A DNA stretch of 8,996 nucleotides from JBBSDV01 sp038240335 (GTDB lineage Bacteria; Chloroflexota; Dehalococcoidia; DSTF01; JACRBR01): positions 1 to 8,996 of the forward strand of contig JBBSDV010000140.1 in NCBI GenBank assembly GCA_038240335.1, read 5' to 3'. Each line of letters starts with the position of its first letter. The first letter of the stretch is position 1. The notes under the pieces are model-generated. The model worked only from the letters and a program-made list of their open reading frames with translations, had not been told where the DNA came from and made no database searches. The position numbers and the translations under genes were made by a program. This document shows positions 1 to 6,169 of this stretch, piece after piece.

Positions 1-1
1 G

Positions 2-577
2 CTGCCGCTTGGGGGTGGCGTCCTGCAGCACCGACACGCGATGAACGGCTCGGTGCTCAAGCTCAACGCCGCGCGCGAACCGCTGCCCGACGCGCCGCCG
101 AGTGGCTACCGGCAGTTGCTGATCGCACGCGACGGCGTCACCGAACCGCGATCGCTCGTCGATCCGGATGGCAACCACATCACGCTGGTCCCGCCTGGAC
201 ACGATGACGTCACCGGCATCGAGATGCGAATGTCAGTGGGCGATGTCGCCGCGTTCGACGCGTATTTCGCCGGTGCGTTGCAGTTCGAGCGCGTGTCCGC
301 CCATCGCTATCGCTGCGGCGATTCGCTGATTGTTGGTGTGGAAGATGCGAACGCGGTTCGTACTGAGCCGATTCGCGCGCCGGGCTACCGCTACCTCACG
401 GTGCAGGTGCGCGATGTGGATGCGGAGCACGCGGGCATCATTGCTCGAAGCGGAACGGAAGGACGGCCGCCGGTGACACTCGGTACGACGGCGCGTATCT
501 CGTTCGTCCGCGACCCGGATGGAAATTGGATCGAAGTCTCCCAGCGCGCGTCGCTGACGGGGAGCCTCAATCGCTGA
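2..577 (+). CDS. VOC (glyoxalase/bleomycin-resistance fold) protein with two modules, 5' end outside the window
   Basis: The frame is open from base 2 to the TGA at 575-577. The first ATG is at 41, but I treat it as internal. It falls just before a strand-like segment (GSVLKLN) that belongs inside a VOC module, there is no clear SD before it, and the upstream codons read on without a stop. Counting from that ATG, two VOC-type DPDGN turns are visible at residues 41-45 and 158-162, so the protein carries two VOC modules and the first is cut by the window edge. The second module ends in GNWIEV, with Glu165 where VOC metalloenzymes carry a metal ligand. The first module has GNHITLV and lacks that acid. 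VOC proteins include glyoxalases, dioxygenases, epimerases and resistance proteins, and the substrate cannot be told from this. It is probably cytoplasmic, since no signal or membrane segment is visible in the part seen. Family call is firm; function unknown. Confidence 0.82.
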   Translation: MPLGGGVLQHRHAMNGSVLKLNAAREPLPDAPPSGYRQLLIARDGVTEPRSLVDPDGNHITLVPPGHDDVTGIEMRMSVGDVAAFDAYFAGALQFERVSAHRYRCGDSLIVGVEDANAVRTEPIRAPGYRYLTVQVRDVDAEHAGIIARSGTEGRPPVTLGTTARISFVRDPDGNWIEVSQRASLTGSLNR

Positions 578-611
578 GCTTCGCCGGGTTGGCGGGTCCG
601 AGCGACGCGTT

Positions 612-627
612 GCGGGACAGTGTCCGC
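612..627 (+). terminator. Short GC hairpin after the VOC gene, weak terminator candidate
   Basis: Thirty-four bases after the VOC stop, GGAC (615-618) and GTCC (622-625) pair around a 3-nt loop. The stem extends by GC/GC across one bulged G (614). No T-run follows, so it is not a classical intrinsic terminator. It could help end transcription or be chance in GC-rich DNA. Confidence 0.2.
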
Positions 628-636
628 TCGCGCGAT

Positions 637-835
637 GTGAAAAGAAGAAAGCAGCTTCTGGGCGCTCCCGCTGTTCGTTGGCGTCGTCATGTCGTTCATG
701 AAGGACGCAATCACAACACAGTTGGAGCGAAGGGCGCAACGATTAGAAGGATCCACGGATCCTTTCCGCTTCGCGACTGCGCGGCCAAACCCGCAGCGGC
801 ATTCTACACCCGCGGGGGCGCCGCGCCTCGTATAG
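637..835 (+). pseudogene. Possible decayed or frameshifted short single-pass membrane protein
   Basis: A frame running from 641 to the TAG at 833-835 reads like a small membrane protein. It has a polar lead KEESS, a hydrophobic stretch from FWALPLFVGVV to MSF, then a charged tail with LERRAQRLEG. It has no standard start ahead of the hydrophobic part and meets a TGA at 638-640. Removing one A from the A4 run at 640-643 would join this frame to the GTG at 637 and give an intact protein of about 65 residues starting MKEESSFW. I infer a one-base indel, either a true mutation or a sequencing error. Without it, the first usable ATG (689) would lose most of the membrane segment. No SD precedes the GTG. 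I recognise no family. The call rests only on residue pattern in a 392-bp gap otherwise lacking a gene, so confidence is low. Confidence 0.25.
747..764. repeat. Inverted repeat: two GGATCC palindromes, 8-bp arms
   Basis: AAGGATCC and GGATCCTT are exact reverse complements separated by AC. As RNA, AAGGAT and ATCCTT could pair around a CCACGG loop, followed by TTCC. It may be an operator-like site or a weak hairpin between the VOC gene and the M20 gene. It also lies inside the possible decayed membrane-protein frame. Confidence 0.4.
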
Positions 836-923
836 AACCCTCTGCACACCCGCTCCGTTTCCGGCTTCAGTACCGCGCTCCTGCGTGAGGCTTGCACCAT
901 GCTCCATCGAGCTTGGCTGCGCG

Positions 924-935
924 TTGACTTACACT
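924..935 (+). promoter_or_regulatory. Possible promoter for the M20 peptidase gene
   Basis: TTGACT (924-929) resembles a -35 box and abuts TACACT (930-935), which resembles a -10 box. They cannot serve the same promoter. If TACACT is the -10 box, transcription would start near 942 and leave a leader of about 28 nt that still contains the SD. The matching -35 position is poor, so this is weak. The rest of 836-957 shows nothing else I can support. Confidence 0.2.
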
Positions 936-957
936 TGCGGCACGCGGACCCGTACCG

Positions 958-963
958 AAGGAG
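958..963 (+). promoter_or_regulatory. Ribosome binding site of the M20 peptidase gene
   Basis: AAGGAG lies 6 nt before the ATG at 970. It is the strongest SD on the + strand of this window and fixes that start. Confidence 0.85.
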
Positions 964-969
964 CTAAGC

Positions 970-2304
970 ATGCCCGCCGAACCGCCGCGCATCGATTGGG
1001 ACGCAATCACGGACGAGGCGACGCGGCTACTCGCCGATTTCATCCGCATCGATACGTCCAACCCCCCCGGGCGCGAGACGGCGGCGTGCGAGTGGCTGGC
1101 ACAACTGTTCCGTGCGGAGGGGATCGACGACATCGCCTTCTACGATGCGTCGGGCGAGGGCGAGTTTGGCCTCGAACGCATGAATATGACGGCGACGATG
1201 ACCGGCGACGGCTCGAAGCAGCCGCTGATCCTGCTTAGCCACACCGACGTCGTGCCGGTCGAGCGCCAGTACTGGGACTTCGAGCCGTTCTCCGGCGCGG
1301 TCGTCGACGGCATCATCTATGGCCGCGGCGCGCTCGACATGAAGTCGATGGGGATCATGGAGCTGATGGCGATGCTGATCATCAAGCGCCAGGCCATTCC
1401 GCATACGCGCGACATCGTCTATATGGCGCTCGCCGACGAAGAAGCGGGCGGAGTCTGGGGCATCGACTGGATGGAGCAGCATCACCCGGAGCTGCTCGAT
1501 GCCGAGTACGTAATCAACGAAGGCGGTTGGGGCTCGGCCGAGGTCTTCGGCACGCGACGGCCCGCTTTCAACTGCTCGATCAGCGAAAAGGGGCCGCTGT
1601 GGCTCAAACTCGTCGCCGAGGGGCGACCGGGGCACGGGTCGGTGCCGCATCCGGACAACGCTCTCGATCGCCTCGTGCGAGCGCTCGCAAAGGTGCAGGA
1701 GTGGTCACGGCCGGTGACGATGGTGCCGGAGCTTCGCAACTACTTCGACCGCCTGCACCGCAATCACATCCTCGCCGACGCGCCATCTCAGACATCGATG
1801 GAAAAGCTTGCCGGCGAGAACTTGATGGCACGAGCGATTCTGACCAACACCGTCAGCGCGACGACGGCGCGTGCCGGCATGAAGCACAACGTGATCCCGG
1901 GCATCGCCGAAGCGACGCTCGATTGCCGGCTGCTGCCGGGGCAGGATCCCGAAGAATTCACGCAACAGCTGCGCGATGTGATCAGGGACCCGAAGGTGCG
2001 AATCGAGACGGTGTTCAAGTCGAGCACACCGTCATCGCCGATCGACACGGAGCTGTTCGGCATCATCGAAGACGCGGTGCACGATCATGTCGAGGAGGCC
2101 CTCGTGCTGCCGAGTGTGAGCGCCGGCTTCACGGACTCGCGCGTCTTCCGCAAGCATGGCATCACATCGTACGGCTTCATTCCGTACCTGCTCGAGCAGG
2201 ACGACGCGATGACAGTGCATGGCCACAACGAACGGATTACCGTCGATAACTTGCGGCTCGGCTGCCAGATCCTCTTCGAGACGGTACGCCGGTTGGTGAC
2301 CTAG
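970..2304 (+). CDS. M20-family zinc metallopeptidase / deacylase (ArgE/DapE/ACY1 type)
   Basis: A 444-residue protein, the normal length for M20 hydrolases (ArgE, DapE, aminoacylase-1, carboxypeptidase G2). These cytosolic di-zinc enzymes cleave N-acyl or peptide bonds. The expected residues are present: His91 and Asp93 in SHTDVVP, bridging Asp123 in GRGALDMK, the Glu157-Glu158 pair (general base and ligand) in ADEEAGG, Glu184 in INEGG, and His417 in VHGHNE near the C-terminus. The lid/dimerisation domain is marked by GHGSVPHPDNA at 221-231. AAGGAG six bases upstream supports the start. The exact substrate (acylated amino acid, dipeptide or succinyl compound) cannot be read from sequence, so no gene symbol is given. 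The next gene starts 106 nt downstream on the same strand, so co-transcription is possible but not evident. Ends with TAG. Confidence 0.93.
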   Translation: MPAEPPRIDWDAITDEATRLLADFIRIDTSNPPGRETAACEWLAQLFRAEGIDDIAFYDASGEGEFGLERMNMTATMTGDGSKQPLILLSHTDVVPVERQYWDFEPFSGAVVDGIIYGRGALDMKSMGIMELMAMLIIKRQAIPHTRDIVYMALADEEAGGVWGIDWMEQHHPELLDAEYVINEGGWGSAEVFGTRRPAFNCSISEKGPLWLKLVAEGRPGHGSVPHPDNALDRLVRALAKVQEWSRPVTMVPELRNYFDRLHRNHILADAPSQTSMEKLAGENLMARAILTNTVSATTARAGMKHNVIPGIAEATLDCRLLPGQDPEEFTQQLRDVIRDPKVRIETVFKSSTPSSPIDTELFGIIEDAVHDHVEEALVLPSVSAGFTDSRVFRKHGITSYGFIPYLLEQDDAMTVHGHNERITVDNLRLGCQILFETVRRLVT

Positions 2305-2395
2305 TGGTTGGCGACTGCGACTGGAGGCGGCCGAAAATACTGCGTCGTCGCGAAACGCAACGGCAGTGCCGGGAGTTGCCGTCGCGTATGGCCGC

Positions 2396-2402
2396 GGGAG
2401 GA
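2396..2402 (+). promoter_or_regulatory. Ribosome binding site of the acyl-CoA dehydrogenase gene
   Basis: GGGAGGA lies 8 nt before the ATG at 2411. It favours that start over the in-frame ATG at 2366, which would add a 15-residue extension unlike the family N-terminus. The 106-nt gap before this gene holds no other signal I can support. Confidence 0.75.
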
Positions 2403-2410
2403 CCTGGCTG

Positions 2411-3595
2411 ATGGACTTTCGATTTGCGCCGGAGGATGAGGCGTTCCGGGCGGAGATCCGGAAGTTCGTGGCCGCCGAGTTGCCGGCCGGCTGGGGCGAG
2501 GCGGCGTACAATGACCGCGAGGACGCGCCGCAGGAGATCGGCGTCGCGTCGCGGGCGTTCCAGAGAAAACTGTCCGCCAAGGGGTGGCTGACGCTTGCCT
2601 GGCCGAAGGAGTACGGCGGGCTCGCCGCCGGCGCGATGCAGCAGCTCGTCTACAACGAGGAGATGTCCGCGCTGCGGGCGCCGGGGTTCGGGGGCATGGG
2701 CGTCGCGATGGTCGGCCCGACGCTGATGATGCACGGCACACCGGACCAGCGCGAGCGGTTCCTCGGCCGCATCGCTCGGTCGGAGATGCACTGGTGCCAG
2801 GGGTTCAGCGAGCCGGGTTCCGGCTCCGACCTCGCGTCGCTGCAGACACGCGCGGTGCAGGACGGTGATGATTTCGTCGTCAACGGCCAGAAGATCTGGA
2901 CGTCCGGGGCGGAGCGCGCAGACTACTGCATCCTGCTCGCGCGCACCGATCCAGAAGCGCCGAAGCATCGCGGCATCAGCTATTTCCTCATGGACATGAA
3001 GTCACCCGGCATAACCATTACGCCGCTGACCAACATGCTCAACTCGGCGGCCTTCAACTCGATGTTTCTCGATAACGTGCGCATCCCGCGCGCCAACCTC
3101 GTCGGTGAGGTGAACCGCGGCTGGTATGTCGCGACCACGACGCTCGACTTCGAGCGCTCCGGCATCCAGCGCATCGTCTTCGCCGAGACGCTGCTGCGTG
3201 ACGTTATTTGCCACGCCAAGCAGCCGCGCGAAGGCGGCCGCCTGATCGACGACACGCTCGTCCGGCACAGGCTCGCAGAGTTGCAGATCGAGTTCACCGT
3301 CGGCCGCATCCTTGCGTACCGGGTCGCCTGGATGCAGGGGCAAGGCCTAGTGCCGAACGCCGAGGCGTCGATCGCGAAGCTCTACTCGACAGAGCTTCAG
3401 TCTCGGTTCTCGATCGCGGCGCTCGGTGTGCTGCGCTCCGGCGGGCTGCTGTCGCGTCACTCACCACATGCGCCGCTCGCCGGGCGCATGGCGGCGTACT
3501 ATCTCGCCGCGACGTCGTACACGATCGCCGCCGGCACCTCGGAGGTGCAGCGCAACATCATCGCTCAGCGCGGCCTCGGTCTGCCCCGGGCGTAG
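2411..3595 (+). CDS. Acyl-CoA dehydrogenase (FadE-like, FAD-dependent)
   Basis: A 394-residue protein of the usual acyl-CoA dehydrogenase length and order: an N-terminal helical domain opening MDFRFAPEDEAFR, a middle beta domain and a C-terminal helical domain. These flavoenzymes put an alpha-beta double bond into acyl-CoA thioesters and pass electrons to electron-transfer flavoprotein. The flavin-binding stretch GFSEPGSGSDL is at 131-141 and WTSGAERAD at 163-171. The C-terminal signature GTSEVQRNIIAQRGLGLPR is at 375-393. The position that is the catalytic Glu just before GT in medium-chain enzymes is Ala374 here. Glu248 in LDFERS matches the place used by isovaleryl- and long-chain-type enzymes, so it is probably the base. 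Family membership is secure; chain length or branched substrate is unknown. The SD and the family-like N-terminus support the ATG at 2411. Ends with TAG. Confidence 0.93.
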   Translation: MDFRFAPEDEAFRAEIRKFVAAELPAGWGEAAYNDREDAPQEIGVASRAFQRKLSAKGWLTLAWPKEYGGLAAGAMQQLVYNEEMSALRAPGFGGMGVAMVGPTLMMHGTPDQRERFLGRIARSEMHWCQGFSEPGSGSDLASLQTRAVQDGDDFVVNGQKIWTSGAERADYCILLARTDPEAPKHRGISYFLMDMKSPGITITPLTNMLNSAAFNSMFLDNVRIPRANLVGEVNRGWYVATTTLDFERSGIQRIVFAETLLRDVICHAKQPREGGRLIDDTLVRHRLAELQIEFTVGRILAYRVAWMQGQGLVPNAEASIAKLYSTELQSRFSIAALGVLRSGGLLSRHSPHAPLAGRMAAYYLAATSYTIAAGTSEVQRNIIAQRGLGLPRA

Positions 3596-3605
3596 CTATT
3601 GTTCG

Positions 3606-3752
3606 TTAGGCGGCGCGCTTTGAGCTCGAGTTCGAGTTGCTCGCAGCGGCATCCGACTCGGTGCGCTCGCGGATACGCTTGAACGTGAACGCGACGACGG
3701 CTCCAACCGCGATGATCAGCAGAAACACAAATGCCAACAGTGCATACGTCAT
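3606..3752 (-). CDS. Small single-pass membrane protein, 48 residues, unrecognised
   Basis: Reading the minus strand from the ATG at 3752 to the TAA at 3606 gives 48 residues. The N-terminus is MTYALLAFVFLLIIAVGAVV followed by AFTF, about 22 hydrophobic residues that would span the membrane. Then come KRIRER, a positive stop-transfer patch, a Ser/Asn-rich stretch (SNSNSSS) and a basic KRAA end. The positive-inside rule predicts the tail in the cytoplasm. A strong SD, AAGGGGGA, ends 5 nt before the ATG, which is hard to explain otherwise. The gene is convergent with the acyl-CoA dehydrogenase (10 nt between stops) and divergent from the amidase. I recognise no family; it could be a membrane-anchored accessory or regulatory peptide. 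SD, start, membrane segment and stop all fit, so I think it is real although short. Confidence 0.7.
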   Translation of the reverse strand: MTYALLAFVFLLIIAVGAVVAFTFKRIRERTESDAAASNSNSSSKRAA

Positions 3753-3757
3753 GGAAG

Positions 3758-3765
3758 TCCCCCTT
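3758..3765 (-). promoter_or_regulatory. Ribosome binding site of the minus-strand small membrane protein
   Basis: On the minus strand AAGGGGGA stands 5 nt before the ATG. It is the main reason for calling the small gene real. Confidence 0.65.
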
Positions 3766-3812
3766 GTTGATAACGAACCTGTCCCGCTTGATCATCGGCA
3801 CGACACGGCCCA

Positions 3813-3844
3813 AGATGGTGCATCTGAGATCACAAATCTGAGAT
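3813..3844. repeat. Direct repeat of 9 bp with an adjoining small inverted repeat in the divergent control region
   Basis: ATCTGAGAT occurs at 3822-3830 and again at 3836-3844, 14 bp apart start to start with CACAA between. The first copy is also overlapped by the inverted repeat AGATG-gtg-CATCT (3813-3825). The cluster lies between the minus-strand small gene and the amidase start. It is placed as an operator for the amidase unit, the small gene, or both. The bound protein is unknown. The rest of 3766-3885 shows no clear -35/-10 pair; TACGCT at 3844-3849 is only a weak -10 candidate. Confidence 0.5.
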
Positions 3845-3885
3845 ACGCTGGCCCCACGTAGGCGCGCTTCGGCGCAATTCAGATT

Positions 3886-3891
3886 CAGGAG
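3886..3891 (+). promoter_or_regulatory. Ribosome binding site that sets the TTG start of the amidase
   Basis: CAGGAG lies 7 nt before the TTG at 3899. No ATG or GTG is as well placed, so the non-ATG start is supported. Confidence 0.7.
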
Positions 3892-3898
3892 CATTAAG

Positions 3899-5302
3899 TT
3901 GAAGCCATGGTTGGGTGACGCATCTTCCCTCGCTGACGCGATCCGCAACGGCGATGTGCGGGCAACGGATGCGCTGGACGCCTCTCTTTCGGCGATCGAC
4001 GCGTCGAAACTGAATGCGATCGCGTACCTCGATGCCGACGGCGCGCGAGAGCAGGCGGCGGCGATCGATCGCCGCATCGCCGACGGCGAAGATCCCGGGT
4101 TGTTCGCCGGCGTGCCGCTGCTCGTGAAGGATCTCGAGCACGCCAAAGGCATGCCCACCACGTACGGCTCGGTGCCATACAAGAACAACGTCGTCGACTA
4201 CGACTCGATCTATGTGGAACGGCTACGGGCATCCGGCGCCGTCATCGTCGGCAAGTCGACGGCCTCAGAATTCGGGCTCGTTGATTACACCGCGACGAAG
4301 CTGCACGGCGTCACGCGCAATCCGTGGAACCTCGAGCGCACGCCTGCCGGCTCGTCCGGCGGATCGGCGGCGGCGGTGGCCGGCGGCCTAGTGCCTCTCG
4401 CCACGGCGAGCGACGGCGGCGGATCGATCCGCATCCCGGCGGCATACACGGGACTCCTTGGCATGAAGGGCACGTTCGGACGCGTGCCGCGCGGACCACG
4501 TAACCGCAACGGAGCGCTGACAAGCCACTGGGGCGGCGTCGTGCGCAGCGTGCGCGATAGCGCTCGCTGGTACGATGTCGCGTCGGGCTACCACCCTCGC
4601 GATCCGTTCAGCCTGCCGCGCATCGACGGATGGGAGCGCGATCTGGGCACGCACGGCCTGCGCGGCCTGCGCGTTGCGCTCGCTCCGGATCTCGGCGCGG
4701 CGATCCTCGATCCTGATGTCGAGCGCGTCGTGGTCGACGCGGCGGAATTGCTCATCGCCGCCGCCCAATTGCGCCGCGTCGAGGCAACGGTCCGGCTGCC
4801 GGACAAGGCAGCGGCGTGGATGAATGCGGGCGCAGCGAGCCTGTTCGAGGATCTCCGTCAGTTCTGGCCCGACTGCGAGGATGATCTGACGTACGAGATC
4901 AAGTACAGCATGCGCTTCATGGAGAACTATCGCGTCTGGCATGCGGCTTCCGTCGACCGCTTTCGCGTCGCCGTCAACGAGGCCATGGCAGACATCTTCG
5001 AAAAGGTCGACATCCTCTTGTGCGCGACGAACCCGATCGAGCCGTTCGCCGCCGAGGGGCCGATGCCGAACAGCGTCAACGGCGCCAAGGTGCCGCGCAG
5101 CAACAACGGCGTGCTGACGATCCCGGGCAACATCAGCGGCTATCCAGCGATCTCGATCCCTGCCGGTCTGTCCAAGAATGGCTTGCCGATCGGCCTGCAA
5201 GCATATGCCCGGCGGCACGAAGACGCGCTGTTGTTCGACCTGGCGCTCGAATTCGAGCGCACGCGACCGTGGCCTCTAACGGCGCCCGCTGCCCCGATCT
5301 AG
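3899..5302 (+). CDS. Amidase-signature family hydrolase
   Basis: A 467-residue protein of the amidase signature (AS) family, which hydrolyses amide bonds to acid plus ammonia or amine through a Ser-cisSer-Lys triad. All three residues are visible: Lys77 in LLVKD, the cis-Ser Ser152 in PAGSSGGSAAAVA, and the nucleophile Ser176 in SDGGGSIRIPA. The C-terminal part has the usual IPGNISGYPAISIPAG stretch (408-423), shared with GatA-like and other amidases. The missing GatB/GatC context argues against tRNA-dependent amidotransferase. Translation starts at TTG with a good SD. The next gene (YqcI/YcgG) begins 33 nt after the TAG on the same strand, so the amidase probably opens a four-gene run reaching selB. 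Substrate is unknown; the neighbours suggest a nitrogen-rich small molecule, which is inference. No signal peptide is seen, so it is probably cytoplasmic. Confidence 0.9.
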   Translation: MKPWLGDASSLADAIRNGDVRATDALDASLSAIDASKLNAIAYLDADGAREQAAAIDRRIADGEDPGLFAGVPLLVKDLEHAKGMPTTYGSVPYKNNVVDYDSIYVERLRASGAVIVGKSTASEFGLVDYTATKLHGVTRNPWNLERTPAGSSGGSAAAVAGGLVPLATASDGGGSIRIPAAYTGLLGMKGTFGRVPRGPRNRNGALTSHWGGVVRSVRDSARWYDVASGYHPRDPFSLPRIDGWERDLGTHGLRGLRVALAPDLGAAILDPDVERVVVDAAELLIAAAQLRRVEATVRLPDKAAAWMNAGAASLFEDLRQFWPDCEDDLTYEIKYSMRFMENYRVWHAASVDRFRVAVNEAMADIFEKVDILLCATNPIEPFAAEGPMPNSVNGAKVPRSNNGVLTIPGNISGYPAISIPAGLSKNGLPIGLQAYARRHEDALLFDLALEFERTRPWPLTAPAAPI

Positions 5303-5335
5303 GCGCCTCGATCGCCCGATGGCGACGAAATCGCA

Positions 5336-6169
5336 ATGTATGGCACGGCTCAAATTTCCGGTGCGCTACGCACGGTGGGTTACGATGATCTCGTGACGGA
5401 ACTAGCCATCGCAGCCGCGAACCCTTTTGCCACCGAGATCGGACGCGCCGAGAGCTGCTACACCGCTTTTCGCGACGAGAAGCTCGTGGTCGCACGCAAC
5501 GGAGACGACGCGCCGCCCCTTGCGCAACGCGTCCATGCCGCCTTTCGCGCGCTGGTGCTCGACCCCGAGTTCCCGTGTGTCGGCGCCCGCTCGGCGTTGA
5601 ATCAGAACAGCTATCGCTTTGGCATGTACGGCAAACTGAACTCCACGCGCGGGACCGCCGGCCTCGCGCACGATCTGTACGAGTTCGTGCAGGAGCAGCC
5701 GGACATCGCCGGCGAATTCAATTCCTTCATCGCCTGCTTCGACAAGCCGAAAGTACAGGACGACCGCATGTTCGAGACGCTGCTCTGGCAGCAGCTCGAG
5801 CGGCTGCACGATCTCGACCGGCCGCACTTCGAGTGGGATGCGGATGTCAGCAAGAGTCCGGATGATCCGCGCTTTTCATTCAGTTTCGGTGGCTGTGCGT
5901 TCTTTATCGTCGGCCTCGCGCCCTCAGGCTCACGCTGGGCTCGGCAGTTTCCGTGGGCGACGATGGTCTTCAACTCGCACGAGCAGTTCGAGCGCCTGCG
6001 CGATAACGGTCAGTTCGCGCGCCTCCAGGCCGTCATCCGCGAACGCGACACGGAGCTGCAGGGCGATATCAACCCGAACCTCGCGAACTTTGGCGAGCAC
6101 ACGGAAGCGAAGCAGTACTCCGGCCGCGAGGTGGAACCGAACTGGCGCTGTCCGGCGATCTTCGATTGA
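5336..6169 (+). CDS. gntA: YqcI/YcgG family protein, GntA-type heme-dependent N-hydroxylase candidate
   Basis: A 277-residue protein with the pattern of the YqcI/YcgG family. It shows FPCVGARSA at 79-87, RFGMYGKL at 94-101, a long core around GGCAFFIVGL and PWATMVFNSHEQFE (185-219), then IRERDTELQGDINPNL (234-249), FGEHTEA, QYSGR and a terminal RCP. The only characterised branch I know is GntA of guanitoxin biosynthesis, a heme-dependent N-hydroxylase acting on a guanidino-type nitrogen. The symbol is a family-level name; I do not claim this organism makes guanitoxin. The start is uncertain. The ATG at 5336 lacks an SD. An in-frame GTG at 5393 (giving about 258 residues) sits 6 nt after TACGAT, as a leaderless start could. 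The TGA overlaps the next ATG by one base, so translational coupling with the DUF1989 gene is very likely. Family call strong; substrate unknown. Confidence 0.85.
   Translation: MYGTAQISGALRTVGYDDLVTELAIAAANPFATEIGRAESCYTAFRDEKLVVARNGDDAPPLAQRVHAAFRALVLDPEFPCVGARSALNQNSYRFGMYGKLNSTRGTAGLAHDLYEFVQEQPDIAGEFNSFIACFDKPKVQDDRMFETLLWQQLERLHDLDRPHFEWDADVSKSPDDPRFSFSFGGCAFFIVGLAPSGSRWARQFPWATMVFNSHEQFERLRDNGQFARLQAVIRERDTELQGDINPNLANFGEHTEAKQYSGREVEPNWRCPAIFD

Noticed and set aside
635..640. ATG-TGA read as Met-selenocysteine at the head of the membrane-like frame
   Set aside because: Although SelB is present, a Sec at codon 2 would be unusual and only a weak 5-bp hairpin (AGAAG/CTTCT) follows. A one-base indel next to the GTG at 637 is simpler.
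526..888. Plus-strand frame of 120 codons overlapping the VOC end and the gap
   Set aside because: Arg- and Ala-rich composition typical of an off-frame reading of GC-rich DNA, no SD, no recognisable domain, and overlap with the firm VOC gene.
578..969. Riboswitch or T-box leader before the M20 gene
   Set aside because: No T-box AGGGTGG-type sequence or known aptamer core is visible; only short isolated hairpins.
2366..2410. Upstream ATG start of the acyl-CoA dehydrogenase
   Set aside because: The extra 15 residues do not look like the family N-terminus, and GGGAGGA sits 8 nt before the ATG at 2411.
3637..3861. Plus-strand frame of 74 codons opposite the small membrane gene
   Set aside because: It is the antisense shadow of the minus-strand gene, which has an SD and a membrane segment; this frame has neither.
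4388..5218. Long minus-strand frame (276 codons) inside the amidase gene
   Set aside because: Antisense shadow of an amidase with an intact catalytic triad; Arg/Ala/Asp-rich with no recognisable motif.
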